A DNA stretch of 64,000 nt from JABJOE01 sp964344145 (GTDB lineage Bacteria; Patescibacteriota; Patescibacteriia; UBA9934): assembly GCA_964344145.1 (NCBI GenBank), contig CAYFME010000003.1:15554-79553 (forward strand), read 5' to 3'. A program made the position numbers and the translations under genes. Under the pieces are notes generated by a model. That model did not search any database and was not told the DNA's origin. It was given only the letters and a program-made list of their open reading frames with translations. Numbering within the stretch: position 1 is the stretch's first letter; each line of letters opens with the position of its first letter. Shown here piece after piece: positions 8,818-17,323 of this stretch.

Positions 8818-8846
8818 TTGACAAAATCGTCAATTTATGCTATTAT
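8818..8846 (+). promoter_or_regulatory. Strong sigma70-type promoter of the first GC-rich gene
   Basis: TTGACA (8818-8823), a 17-bp spacer ending in TGC and TATTAT (8841-8846) make a near-consensus promoter with an extended -10. The predicted start is near 8853. The roughly 175-nt leader contains hairpins CTGCAC/GTGCAG, AGGTCC/GGGACCT and GTTGC/GCAAC. Confidence 0.75.
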
Positions 8847-9027
8847 TGTACGTTCCCGTTGTTGGGATCACTGCACACAAAAGGGCGTGAAAACCCCGTG
8901 CAGAGGTCCGACTGGGACCTAGTTTACCGACCTGAGAGACGCCAAGCGACGAGACAATCGTTGCGATGGCATGAGCAACTTCTACGCCCAGATGGGCACA
9001 ACCGCCCTCTGGGCACCTGGAGGCCAC

Positions 9028-9672
9028 ATGGCCCGTTCGATTCGCTACGACACCGACATCCTGCACACCCGCGGCGACTCCCTCAGCGAGTCGCAGCGCA
9101 AGGCCAAGGACCTCTCCAAGGCCATCGTGCGCCTGGCGCTGCTGGGCAAGGGGATGATCGAGGGCAAGGACGCCAGCTTCAAGAAGCGTCAGGAGGATGG
9201 CACGCTGGTGGACGCCGAGCCCAAGGGCTGGAACGAGAAGGTCGCTGCCCTGACCTTCCACCTGCTGGCCATGGACGGGGGCCAGCGTGAGCTGGAGTTC
9301 GTCATGAACCGCTGGAGCAAGGTGGACGACCGGGAGGACTTGCAGCTCATCTGGTCCCACGCCGTCATCGACGAGCGCACCAAGATGAACTGCCCGTTCG
9401 CGGTCAGCACCTCCAGCGGCAAGGGCAAGAAGCCCTACGGCTGGCCGACCCGCTCGACGCCCAAGACCGCCTGCAAGCGGGTGCTCACCTTCATCGCCGG
9501 GCGCAACCACCCGGCCCGTGAGGCGAAGTTCAAGATCGCCGCGGCCGCGTTCAAGCGGGAGGGGTGGGCCACCGACGAGCAGATCGCGAAGTGCTGGGCC
9601 AACGGCGAGAAGGAGCTGAAGGAGCACCTGCAGGGCCGCGGCCGCTCGGCTCGCAAGGGCATGAGCTCCTGA
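9028..9672 (+). CDS. GC-rich gene: basic helical protein of unknown function
   Basis: I do not recognise this 214-residue protein. The ATG at 9028 is chosen because GGAGG lies 5 nt upstream; an earlier in-frame ATG (8971) has no such site and falls in the structured leader. The product is rich in Lys, Arg and Ala, appears mostly helical, and has no signal peptide or membrane segment, so it is probably cytoplasmic. Codons end almost always in G or C, unlike holB on one side and the TrmB-like gene on the other. It is a single-gene unit with its own promoter and a long GC-rich hairpin downstream (9693-9746). Confidence 0.75.
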   Translation: MARSIRYDTDILHTRGDSLSESQRKAKDLSKAIVRLALLGKGMIEGKDASFKKRQEDGTLVDAEPKGWNEKVAALTFHLLAMDGGQRELEFVMNRWSKVDDREDLQLIWSHAVIDERTKMNCPFAVSTSSGKGKKPYGWPTRSTPKTACKRVLTFIAGRNHPAREAKFKIAAAAFKREGWATDEQIAKCWANGEKELKEHLQGRGRSARKGMSS

Positions 9673-9692
9673 TCTTCCGCACCTTCCTCACC

Positions 9693-9746
9693 TTCAACGT
9701 CCGAGGCCGGGCGAGTAACGACACCGCAAGGTGCACGTACTCGTCC
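9693..9746 (+). terminator. Long GC-rich hairpin after the first GC-rich gene
   Basis: GGCCGGGCGAGTA pairs with TACTCGTCCGGCC (one G-T pair), and an inner CACC/GGTG helix closes a GCAA loop. There is no T-tract after it, so it may be a stabilising 3' structure more than a classical intrinsic terminator. Confidence 0.6.
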
Positions 9747-9778
9747 GGCCCGGTAAGAGACTTATTGAGAAACGACAA

Positions 9779-9804
9779 GAATACGCCACCCGGTGACGTA
9801 TTCC
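9779..9804. repeat. GAATACGCC...GGCGTATTC palindrome, copy 1
   Basis: Imperfect copy (one mismatch) of the palindrome found twice at 16093-16156. Confidence 0.8.
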
Positions 9805-9856
9805 TCCGAACCTCAATTCTCAACACAAACCTGGAGGAGGAAATGCTTTCTTCTTG

Positions 9857-10038
9857 AGGAGAGAGTATCGAGAACTCAAGTGCTCTGACACGGCGTTGCT
9901 GTCTCAAAGCACAGGCCCGAGTTCTCACGGGGTATATTACCTTCGGGTGATCACTGCCCCACATGTCACCTTTTGGTGGCGCCATCCCCTCCAGGGTTGT
10001 GAGGAGAAACAAAGAAACGGCATCAGCCGTTTTTTTGT
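9857..10038 (+). ncRNA. Candidate structured RNA ending in an intrinsic terminator
   Basis: This stretch of about 180 nt has no credible gene but is rich in nested helices: GAGAACTC/GAGTTCTC closing an inner GTGCT/AGCAC, then GGGG/CCCC, then CACC/GGTG. It ends with a hairpin (AAACGGC/GCCGTTT) running into seven T's near 10038. It matches none of the tmRNA, SRP RNA, RNase P or 6S signatures I know. It could be an independent small RNA or the 3' tail of the upstream unit. No clear promoter was found directly before it. Confidence 0.4.
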
Positions 10039-10084
10039 TTCAAACCGTTCTTCGCCTTGCGAAGCGAATGCCGGTGATGACCGG

Positions 10085-10392
10085 CAGCATCATACTTTTC
10101 TTTGTTCGGTCAAAGAAAAGTATGCAAAAGAAAACCGTACTCTGGCCAGGGCGTCCCCTCGTGCTTGTGTGCGTTCTGCGGGGACTGCCGGAATCTCTTT
10201 CCGCCACGGGGCTCCACGGTTTCGCCCTGCCGACATTCCGGCCTGGCCACCCACCTTTCACACAAGGAGATCAGATAGCATTTACATAAAGAGCTCTGAG
10301 GTCAATTGGCTTGGTCCCCGCCGAAGGCGGGGCAATTGGCCGAAGCGCTAGGCGAGACGCCGCTGGAGCGTCTCGCCGTCTTTATAGAAATG
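10085..10392. repeat. Composite of palindromic elements, no gene
   Basis: A perfect 14-bp hairpin (CATACTTTTCTTTG and its complement, 6-nt loop, about 10091-10124) is followed by a nested palindrome with arms TGGCCAGG (10143-10150) and CCTGGCCA (10242-10249). The nested palindrome encloses GTCCCC/GGGGAC and CCGGAAT/ATTCCGG. Then comes a third element with roughly 25-bp imperfect terminal inverted repeats (10267 to about 10405). These look like non-autonomous repeats; no transposase is present. Confidence 0.65.
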
Positions 10393-10405
10393 CTATTTGA
10401 TCTCT
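10267..10405. repeat. MITE-like inverted-repeat element overlapping a stop codon
   Basis: Outer arms GAGATCAGATAGCATTT and its near-complement enclose two GC-rich hairpins (CCCCGCC/GGCGGGG and GGCGAGACGC/GCGTCTCGCC). The right arm contains the last codons and the stop codon of the TrmB-like gene. It may double as that gene's terminator. Confidence 0.7.
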
Positions 10406-11163
10406 TGCTTCCTCTCCCATTCCTTTGCCCACCGCCAGGCCATTTCAAGCGTCGCTCTGGCCGTATCGGCGATCGTTTTTGAACAAATCTCGATGGCAAT
10501 AATTCCTGATGTGTATGAAAAGAGCACCAACCGATCGTCACACACAGTCATCTCTCCCTTCACCTCCAATACGTCCGGTGGTACGCATACATATTCAATA
10601 TCCCACGTATCCGGATAACACACCGGCTCGCTCGACACCACAATCGTGCGAATACGATTCCCCTTTTCCTTAATCGCTTCCCCGTGATCTGGGGCATCAG
10701 ATGGCTCATAGAGCTGCTTGAGCGTATCCATGCCAACAATCTGAATAATGTCATCATTTAAGTCCTCATACTCCCGCTGCATCGCACGCAATCCCTGCAC
10801 ACTCTCTACGTATCGAATCGCCGGCTTATGCGCTCCAGAATTGTGAAACACTTGTAGCTTTGTAATCAGCTGATCCGCGAGCTTGCGACGACGCTTCACA
10901 TCCTCGTATTGCAGATGGAGGAGGCTCTGTAATCGCTCCGGCGCCTCACCCATATACACACAATCCCCTTGCCTCTGAACGCCTGTAGCCAATCCCTTTT
11001 GCATTAAGTCGCGCAGGACGTCATACGTTGTGGTCCGTTTTACTTGAGCGGCCTTGGCAACCTCGCCAGCGGTCGCTGATCCAAGCTGTAGCAACGCCAA
11101 GTAAACATCTGCCTCATTCTTCGTAAACCCAATGCGCTGCAGATCTCGCTTCACGCTATCCAT
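10393..11163 (-). CDS. TrmB-family transcriptional regulator
   Basis: This 256-residue protein has an N-terminal winged helix-turn-helix of the TrmB type (RIGFTKNEADVYLALLQLGSATAGEVAKAAQVKRTTTYDVLRDL in overlapping parts). A short coiled coil follows, then a C-terminal sensor-like domain. TrmB proteins regulate sugar or envelope metabolism genes; the ligand here is unknown. The ATG at 11163 (MDSVKRDLQRIGF) overlaps the end of the upstream glycosyltransferase by 8 bp, so the two are one operon. Its last codons and stop lie in a palindromic element. Confidence 0.82.
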   Translation of the reverse strand: MDSVKRDLQRIGFTKNEADVYLALLQLGSATAGEVAKAAQVKRTTTYDVLRDLMQKGLATGVQRQGDCVYMGEAPERLQSLLHLQYEDVKRRRKLADQLITKLQVFHNSGAHKPAIRYVESVQGLRAMQREYEDLNDDIIQIVGMDTLKQLYEPSDAPDHGEAIKEKGNRIRTIVVSSEPVCYPDTWDIEYVCVPPDVLEVKGEMTVCDDRLVLFSYTSGIIAIEICSKTIADTARATLEMAWRWAKEWERKQEIK

Positions 11164-12283
11164 ATGATCGCAATACCTCCCATGTTTTAGTAGCTGTCTT
11201 TGACCAGGAGAATGCGTTGACGCGCTCTCGTCCAGCAACGATCAGGTTGTTTCGCAATGCGGCATCAAGTGCCACACGCTCCATCTCACGCGCCCAGCCG
11301 TTCACCTGATCAGTCTGCGCAAATAACGCGGCCTCACCAGCAACTTCACGCAGTGCAGGGATGTCAGACGCCAAAAGCGGACACCCACTTGCAAACGCCT
11401 CGAGCGCTGGAATACCAAACCCTTCATAGCGCGAAGGAAACACATACGCCAAGGCTCCCTGCAGCAATGCTGTTTTCTGCTCATCTGAGATATAGCCAAG
11501 CAGACGCACGTCTTTACCAAATGAACTGCGTGCAATTTGTTTCTCAAAACGCTCCATTCCATCGCCAGGCTTACCTGCTAATACAAGCTGCGTTGGATCT
11601 CCGATGCCACGACGCTTCTTGAACTCAAAGAATGCCTCAAGGAGTAAACCGATGTTCTTCTTCTCCTCAATGCGCCCAATCGTGAGGAAATACTTATCTT
11701 TATAAAGTCGTAGATCATCAAGTGACCTTTTGTGGCGATCGTCACAAATTGTCACAAAATCCTTTTGATCAATTGCCAAGAGCGTGGTCGTCATTTTCTC
11801 AAGCGGAACCTTGTACAAGCGGTGGAGATCCTGCCTTGTCGTTTGCGAAACCGTGATGAGATGATCTGCCTGTTTGATCGCCCGCTTCACAGCCCACTGC
11901 TGACGCAAGCGTGCCAAGGTTGAATACGTTTTTGGTTCAATAGCAAAAGCAATGTCGTGAATGGTGTTCACAATTTTTGCTCGGCGGTGCAGTAATGGTA
12001 CCTCGTGAACCGGTGTAAAGAACACGTCCGGTGGTCGACGGAGTAACTCCCAACTCAACCCACCGTGCGTCCATCCCTTTGGCAGCGGCCAACGGACAGT
12101 CTTCCAACTCCATCCCTGCGGCAATGGTTCGATGCTCTCAGCAGGCGCCGATGTGTACAAAACAACGCGCTCGCCGTCTCGCAATGGCTCGCGTTGCATG
12201 TTCAAAAGAAGCGCGTGGAGATAGCGCTCGGTGCCGGTGTAGTGTTTGCGCGTCAGCGCGTTTGCGTCGATGCCGATGATCAT
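11156..12283 (-). CDS. Glycosyltransferase family 4
   Basis: This 375-residue GT-B enzyme transfers a sugar from a nucleotide sugar to an unknown acceptor, probably a surface glycan. The N-terminus (MIIGIDANALTRKHYTGTERY) and the C-terminal donor-binding region (PSRYEGFGIPALEAFASGCP, with the two Glu residues of the EX7E motif) are typical of GT4. The ATG at 12283 overlaps the mreB stop codon as ATGA, which implies translational coupling. An upstream ATG 69 bp earlier lies inside mreB and is not likely. It sits with two GT2 enzymes and a DUF4012 protein in one envelope operon. Confidence 0.92.
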   Translation of the reverse strand: MIIGIDANALTRKHYTGTERYLHALLLNMQREPLRDGERVVLYTSAPAESIEPLPQGWSWKTVRWPLPKGWTHGGLSWELLRRPPDVFFTPVHEVPLLHRRAKIVNTIHDIAFAIEPKTYSTLARLRQQWAVKRAIKQADHLITVSQTTRQDLHRLYKVPLEKMTTTLLAIDQKDFVTICDDRHKRSLDDLRLYKDKYFLTIGRIEEKKNIGLLLEAFFEFKKRRGIGDPTQLVLAGKPGDGMERFEKQIARSSFGKDVRLLGYISDEQKTALLQGALAYVFPSRYEGFGIPALEAFASGCPLLASDIPALREVAGEAALFAQTDQVNGWAREMERVALDAALRNNLIVAGRERVNAFSWSKTATKTWEVLRSYG

Positions 12284-13284
12284 GTTGTGAAGATAGATCG
12301 TTTGTAGGCTTCTAAGTTTTCCAAGGCAAGCCCAGTACCTTTCGCCACACACAGCTGTGACTCCTCCGCCAGATACGTTGGCACGCCGGTTGCCTCGGCA
12401 ACCAATCGATCGAAGTTGCGCAGCTGACTTGAACCACCTGAGACAACAATTCCTTTGTCCATCACGTCCGCTGAGAGCTCCGGTGGAGTCTTATAAAGCA
12501 CCTCTTTGATTGCGCCGAGAATACCCTCAAGCAAGGGCTGAATCGCCTCGGTCACATCATCGGAACTGACTTCCATAAGTTTAGGCAGACCAGTGATCAT
12601 GTCGCGGCCCTTTACCTCCATCGCAAGCTTTTCGTCCGTATACACAGCTGATCCCACCCGAATCTTAATCTCCTCAGCCGTCCGTTCACCGACAGCCAGG
12701 TTGTACTTGCGGCGAATGTGATCCATGATCGCTTGATCAAACTTCACGCCACCGATGCGAACCGAATCTGAGGCCACAATACCACCCAGCGAGATCACCG
12801 CGATCTCAGACGTCCCTCCGCCAATCTCCACGATCATGTGCCCGGACGGTGAGCCGATCGGAATGTTCGCACCAATGGCAGCAACGATCGGCTGACGAAT
12901 GATGTACGCCGCCTTCGCTCCCGCGGAGATCGCCGCGTCAATCACCGCACGACGCTCGGTCGACGTGATACCACCCGGAACGGCAACCATCACTTCCGGC
13001 CGTAGCAATCGAAATCCTCCCATGGCCTTGTTAATAAAATACCGCAGCATCGCCTCGGTCGTGCGATAGTCTGCGATGACGCCATCTTTGAGCGGTCGCT
13101 GAGCGACGATCGTGTCTGGCGTGCGCCCAAGCATGTCCTTTGCCTCCTTCCCAACCGCGAGCACCTTCTTATCAACTTTGGAAACCGCAACAACCGATGG
13201 CTCATTGATGATGATCCCTCGCTTGGGGATGTAGACGAGGACATTCGTCGTTCCCAAATCAATACCGATTTTCTTCTCAAACAT
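12280..13284 (-). CDS. mreB: Rod-shape actin homologue MreB
   Basis: MreB forms membrane-bound filaments that guide elongation of the cell wall. The 334-residue length is standard. Phosphate-1 (KKIGIDLGTTNVLVY) and phosphate-2 (MIVEIGGGTSEIAVISLGG) motifs and the adenosine motif (GIVVSGGSSQLRN) are intact. It is followed by GT4 (ATGA overlap) and preceded 3 bp upstream by the DUF4012 gene, so shape determination and surface glycan synthesis are in one transcription unit. Confidence 0.97.
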   Translation of the reverse strand: MFEKKIGIDLGTTNVLVYIPKRGIIINEPSVVAVSKVDKKVLAVGKEAKDMLGRTPDTIVAQRPLKDGVIADYRTTEAMLRYFINKAMGGFRLLRPEVMVAVPGGITSTERRAVIDAAISAGAKAAYIIRQPIVAAIGANIPIGSPSGHMIVEIGGGTSEIAVISLGGIVASDSVRIGGVKFDQAIMDHIRRKYNLAVGERTAEEIKIRVGSAVYTDEKLAMEVKGRDMITGLPKLMEVSSDDVTEAIQPLLEGILGAIKEVLYKTPPELSADVMDKGIVVSGGSSQLRNFDRLVAEATGVPTYLAEESQLCVAKGTGLALENLEAYKRSIFTT

Positions 13285-13287
13285 GCG

Positions 13288-15267
13288 TCAAAACTCGATG
13301 GTAATGACGTCGTCTTGAGTAATTTCTGTGTTCAATTGATAGATCGAATCACCGAATCCTTCCTCCGACTCAGACGGCGTCGCTGACCTGAGTGTTTTAC
13401 CAAAATCCAAGTCGAGGGTCAACGCATGATCATCGGCTCCCATCTGTTTGATAACAGCGAGCTGATAGACCCCGCTCTCGACCGTCTCTTGCAGGGACTC
13501 TGGAAGGTAGTACGTAAACGAAAGTGTGCCCGATTCACCCGGCTCGATTGCTGTGAATGCGCCAAAGCTCACCAAATCTAGCTCCTCTTGCACCGTGACC
13601 TCTCCCTCTTCCAATGACGGATTGTTTAACTTGTCATCCAATAACGTTCCTTCTGCCGAGATAAACTCACTGCCAAGTGGCGCCCATACACGCGTATAGG
13701 TCCGATAGCGAGACGTGCGATAATCAAATGTTCCGTCATGGTGATAGGTGATGCTCACCGTCGCCTTGTAACGATCATCCTCTGGCTCGATCTCATAGAG
13801 AATCTCTCGCTCCATTGCATGGTCGGTCTTGAGCGCTCCCATGTTTGCATCGATCACCATCAACACATCATCTGCGCGCCCTTGATCAACCGCTCCAGAC
13901 CACCCTGCATCATCAAAAATCCCTTGTGCCACCTCATCGGCGGAGTACAGAGCGATGTGCTTGTTTATAAACGAATCGTGCATCACCGAGAAGAGCGCCG
14001 GCCAGTCATCGATCGGAACATCATACAGTTTCTCCAGCATGGCATCCATCAGATGACTCACAATAACCTTCCGATCCTCAAAGGCAATGCCACGATTCGC
14101 AAAGTTCACCTCTACCTCGTACTCAAGCGTTTCGGTAAACGTTTCTGACTCAAACACAATGCCGTCAACCGTGATCGGTCCGATCATTGCCAGGACACGT
14201 TCCACAACGTCGGGTGTTAAACCAAGAACACCGTCAATCTGTGGCACTGGCTGATCGATCACCGCAAACTCCTGGCGCAGGAGCGTAATCGCGTCTTGCG
14301 ATGACTGAGCAAAATCAGGCGACCAGTTTGCATCACGGAAATACCATTTGTCGACACCAACGTACTCCTGCAGTGGCTCAGGAGCGGCAACATAATACTC
14401 ATCACCCTCAACAAGTTGATCAATGGCGTAGGTATCGTCGATGTAAATCTGTTCAATAGAACCTTCGCTGATCTGCATCAATCCATACACGCCCATGAAT
14501 CCTCCTCCGGGACGGATCTCTGTGTTGTTCAAAAACAGGAGCATCCATTGTTTATCATCGTCCAGACCCGCAAACGCATCGAGAGACTGGGCGACGGGAG
14601 CCAGAATATCAAAGGTGTCAGCCAGAGCAGGGATTAACTCGCGGACAGGAGCAATCGCCTCCTCAAACGATGCCGAGAGTGTCAGATCATCAAGTGTTTC
14701 CAATTCCTTTTGCGCAAAGTCGAGCTTTAACGCTGCCTCATAAAACGCATCTGATTGCTGATGCAGAACACGCAACAGTTCGATCTTGAACCCTTCTGGC
14801 AGGGTATCGAACGTATACGCTCCATCGACTTGCGTATCTTCCAGCAGCAACTGAGAATCCTCCAACACATCCTGGACGGCAATCGCAATGGATAGGGTCT
14901 CAGAAAATGCCTCACCGCCGGCAATACTTGCCTCAAGAAGCACACGTACCGCTTTCACATGATCACCGACCCACGGAAGCGCCTGCGTCCAACCAATGAA
15001 GCGCAGCCCCGATTGTGCCGCGCGCGCGTCATCAATCGCTAAATCGATCCCTTGCTGCGCCTCGGTAAAAGAAAGCTCTCCAAGAGACTCCATGGCCATA
15101 TCAACATTTTCCTTTGCCTGTGTGGCAGACGATAGGAAACGACCAATACCCAAGAGTGTCACAATCAGAAAAACCGCTAGCAAGCCGAGTGCGACGTAGA
15201 GCGCTCGTCGACTCTTTTTCTTAACAGGCTCCGGGGGCGTGAGCGGTTGAACAAAGTTTGTGTTCAT
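13288..15267 (-). CDS. DUF4012 membrane-anchored protein
   Basis: This 659-residue protein has a basic cytoplasmic N-terminus, one membrane segment (about residues 24-46) and a large extracellular domain. The signature LFLNNTEIRPGGGFMGVYG of DUF4012 is near residue 245, with the following WYFRDANWSPDF segment. The family is common in Patescibacteria and Gram-positives and is usually linked with polysaccharide loci; its biochemical role is unknown to me. It overlaps the upstream GT2 gene by 4 bp, which supports a cell-surface glycan role. Confidence 0.9.
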   Translation of the reverse strand: MNTNFVQPLTPPEPVKKKSRRALYVALGLLAVFLIVTLLGIGRFLSSATQAKENVDMAMESLGELSFTEAQQGIDLAIDDARAAQSGLRFIGWTQALPWVGDHVKAVRVLLEASIAGGEAFSETLSIAIAVQDVLEDSQLLLEDTQVDGAYTFDTLPEGFKIELLRVLHQQSDAFYEAALKLDFAQKELETLDDLTLSASFEEAIAPVRELIPALADTFDILAPVAQSLDAFAGLDDDKQWMLLFLNNTEIRPGGGFMGVYGLMQISEGSIEQIYIDDTYAIDQLVEGDEYYVAAPEPLQEYVGVDKWYFRDANWSPDFAQSSQDAITLLRQEFAVIDQPVPQIDGVLGLTPDVVERVLAMIGPITVDGIVFESETFTETLEYEVEVNFANRGIAFEDRKVIVSHLMDAMLEKLYDVPIDDWPALFSVMHDSFINKHIALYSADEVAQGIFDDAGWSGAVDQGRADDVLMVIDANMGALKTDHAMEREILYEIEPEDDRYKATVSITYHHDGTFDYRTSRYRTYTRVWAPLGSEFISAEGTLLDDKLNNPSLEEGEVTVQEELDLVSFGAFTAIEPGESGTLSFTYYLPESLQETVESGVYQLAVIKQMGADDHALTLDLDFGKTLRSATPSESEEGFGDSIYQLNTEITQDDVITIEF

Positions 15268-16088
15268 ATATGTTTAAGACGCGGATTATCTTTACCGCGA
15301 TACTTCCAAAAAAACTTCAATGCACTATGAATCTGGATCCAGGCGAAACGTGAAAAGAGCTGCTGCACAAATGAACCATCCGCACTCGCACGGCGATGAT
15401 AATGCGTCATCATCGACTCTGGGTGGTACACGACACGATACCCATTCTCCCAAAACCTCCTACACAGATCATTGTCCTCATAATACATGAAAAACTGCTC
15501 ATCAAATAGACCGGTCTCTTCGAGCATCTTTCTGCGCGTGAACAGCGCAGCACCGATGAGCGAGTCGACGTCCATAGTTTGATCATGATCGTCATCAAGC
15601 ATGAGGTAATGCGACAGCGCTCGCTTGCCCTGCGGCGTCTTTCCTAAGAAGGTTCTGCGGTACGCAGGTGTCATCACTTGTGGGAAGCGATAACACGAAT
15701 GTTGCAGACTACCATCCGGATTGTGCAATCGAGGCCCGCAAATGCCGACGTCAGGATGCGCGTCCATGAATCCCATCAGCGTCTCGAGCGATCCGGGCTG
15801 AACGACGATATCGGGATTAAAAATCAACACGTAACGCCCGGAAGACGCCTCGATACCGCGATTCATTGCTGCCCCAAAGCCGACGTTGCGCTCAAGAGGA
15901 ATGTGACGGACCTCCGGGAACTCTACAGACAAAATGTCACCAAACCCCTCGGCTGGATTGTTGTCGATTACCAAAATCTCAAAACGCAGCTGCGGCGCAG
16001 CTCGATAAATACCTTTGAGGGTCTGACGAAGCAAACGCTTCTCGTAGGTATGGACAATCAAAATCGATACGTCGTGATCGTAGAACAT
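15264..16088 (-). CDS. Glycosyltransferase family 2 (rhamnosyltransferase-like)
   Basis: This roughly 274-residue GT-A enzyme carries VSILIVHTYEKR at the start, the NVGFGAAMNRG and FNPDIVV segments (DXD-like aspartate) and the acceptor-side FDEQFFMYYEDNDLCRR motif. It resembles enzymes adding rhamnose to surface polysaccharide. The start at 16088 is preferred. A further ATG at 16103 lies at the edge of the GAATACGCC palindromes, which may have replaced the native upstream region. It overlaps DUF4012 by 4 bp. Confidence 0.9.
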   Translation of the reverse strand: MFYDHDVSILIVHTYEKRLLRQTLKGIYRAAPQLRFEILVIDNNPAEGFGDILSVEFPEVRHIPLERNVGFGAAMNRGIEASSGRYVLIFNPDIVVQPGSLETLMGFMDAHPDVGICGPRLHNPDGSLQHSCYRFPQVMTPAYRRTFLGKTPQGKRALSHYLMLDDDHDQTMDVDSLIGAALFTRRKMLEETGLFDEQFFMYYEDNDLCRRFWENGYRVVYHPESMMTHYHRRASADGSFVQQLFSRFAWIQIHSALKFFWKYRGKDNPRLKHI

Positions 16089-16092
16089 AATC

Positions 16093-16156
16093 GAATACGC
16101 CACCGGGTGGCGTATTATTCGCCATCCGAGGAATACGCCACCCGGTGGCGTATTCC
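16093..16156. repeat. Two GAATACGCC...GGCGTATTC palindromes in tandem
   Basis: Perfect palindromes at 16094-16116 and 16130-16156, 13 bp apart, fill the space between two glycosyltransferase genes. A third copy lies at 9779-9804. Confidence 0.9.
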
Positions 16157-16157
16157 A

Positions 16158-17210
16158 CTATGAAATATATCTTCGTAACTCTGACTCTGGCACAGCCGCT
16201 GCCTCTTTGATCGCCTTGCGCCGGCGGAGCATCTCGGGAACGTGCGCCCACATCCCAATCAGACGCTTGCGCGTATGCGACTCAAAGATCATCGCATAGA
16301 ACACACGTCCACCCTCATGAAACACGAGCCAAGGCAGGGACAATAAGAAACTACCAAAGGTCAGATTCTTCATCAATACAAAAAGCTGATTACGCGTTGA
16401 AAGGGCGGCAAAGAACGGCCGCTGACCCTTGCGATTCACAACGCGCTGCCACCACGATTGTTTCTCCGCTCCATACATTCCGCGGTAGTGATACGCGGTT
16501 GCCTCTGGAATAAACCGCGCTTGCCAGCCACGCTTGCGAAAGCGCCAGGCTAAATCGCAGTCTTCTCGATATGCGAAGAACTGCTTATCGAAGAACTCGC
16601 CGTTCATCAGAAGATTCTTTACAACCGCCACAGGGTACAAAGCAATGGTGCCGGTTGGCGCAAAGATGTCCTGTTGATCGTCGTACTGACCCTTGTCCAA
16701 CTCGCCTGCGCCTCGATCACTCATACGCCACGAGCGTGCAACGCTTAATCCAGTGGTATCCAGGATGTCCGACTTCATCGTATCTTCCAACACCTCATCG
16801 CCTACTTGCTCGGCAAACGCACGATAGAGCTTTGGCTGGAAGCCGCCGACGATATCTTCATGTTCATCTGCTGCTTGCGCGAGTCGCTCGATCAGCGTTG
16901 GCGACAGAATCATGTCTGAGTTCATGATGAGAATATGAGCATCCTCATTCTCTGGCGGTAGATGATCCAACGTGTAACGAATCAACTGGTTATGCCCCTC
17001 GGCAAAGCCAGCGTTTTTTACATTGCGCGCGACGAGCGTTTTTGGGAAATGCTGCTGAAGATACTCAAGCGTGCCGTCCGTGCTGCCGTTGTCGAGAATG
17101 CGGACCGTGAAATTGGGATAGGTTTGATCTTGAAACGACTCAAAAAGATCTGGCAGATAACGCCGATCATTCCAGGTCAGAAGGTGGACGTAGACGTGAG
17201 CGGAAGGCAT
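16158..17210 (-). CDS. Glycosyltransferase family 2
   Basis: This roughly 350-residue enzyme shows NGSTDGTLEYLQ, NAGFAEGHN, the metal-binding NSDMILSPT segment and FDKQFFAYREDCDLAWRF. It is a GT-A rhamnosyl- or hexosyl-transferase like its neighbour at 15264. A hydrophobic stretch near residues 285-310 suggests membrane association. The ATG at 17210 is used because the ATG 36 bp upstream has no support. It probably starts the run of envelope genes that continues to the TrmB-like gene, although the tandem palindromes at 16093-16156 separate it from the next gene. Confidence 0.9.
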   Translation of the reverse strand: MPSAHVYVHLLTWNDRRYLPDLFESFQDQTYPNFTVRILDNGSTDGTLEYLQQHFPKTLVARNVKNAGFAEGHNQLIRYTLDHLPPENEDAHILIMNSDMILSPTLIERLAQAADEHEDIVGGFQPKLYRAFAEQVGDEVLEDTMKSDILDTTGLSVARSWRMSDRGAGELDKGQYDDQQDIFAPTGTIALYPVAVVKNLLMNGEFFDKQFFAYREDCDLAWRFRKRGWQARFIPEATAYHYRGMYGAEKQSWWQRVVNRKGQRPFFAALSTRNQLFVLMKNLTFGSFLLSLPWLVFHEGGRVFYAMIFESHTRKRLIGMWAHVPEMLRRRKAIKEAAAVPESELRRYIS

Positions 17211-17235
17211 GGCGGCAGTGTAGCGTACAGAAAAA

Positions 17236-17275
17236 TATAGGTCCAATAGGTCCTATAGGACCTATCGGACCTATA
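17236..17275. repeat. CCTATAGG-type repeat cluster, copy C
   Basis: TATAGGTCCAATAGG, TCCTATAGGACC and TATCGGACCTATA units in series separate the GT2 gene from the first gene of the 17-21 kb GC-rich group. Same family as at 6794 and 7905. Confidence 0.8.
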
Positions 17276-17283
17276 ACGAGTAA

Positions 17284-17311
17284 GAGCCCCCTGCCGTGCA
17301 GGGGGCTCTAC
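17284..17311 (-). terminator. GC-rich hairpin after the His-rich secreted protein gene
   Basis: AGAGCCCCCTGC pairs perfectly with GCAGGGGGCTCT around a 3-nt loop. No T-tract follows on the minus strand. Confidence 0.65.
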
Positions 17312-17323
17312 GGACTGCAGGGT

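Noticed and set aside
9857..10038. 6S RNA, RNase P RNA or SRP RNA
   Set aside because: None of the conserved segments of these RNAs is present.
9855..10351. 165-codon plus-strand open frame
   Set aside because: It crosses hairpins, a terminator and repeat elements, has no ribosome site and no gene-like composition.
6794..17275. CCTATAGG clusters as a CRISPR array
   Set aside because: Units are short, overlapping palindromes with no constant repeat length and no unique spacers; no cas genes.
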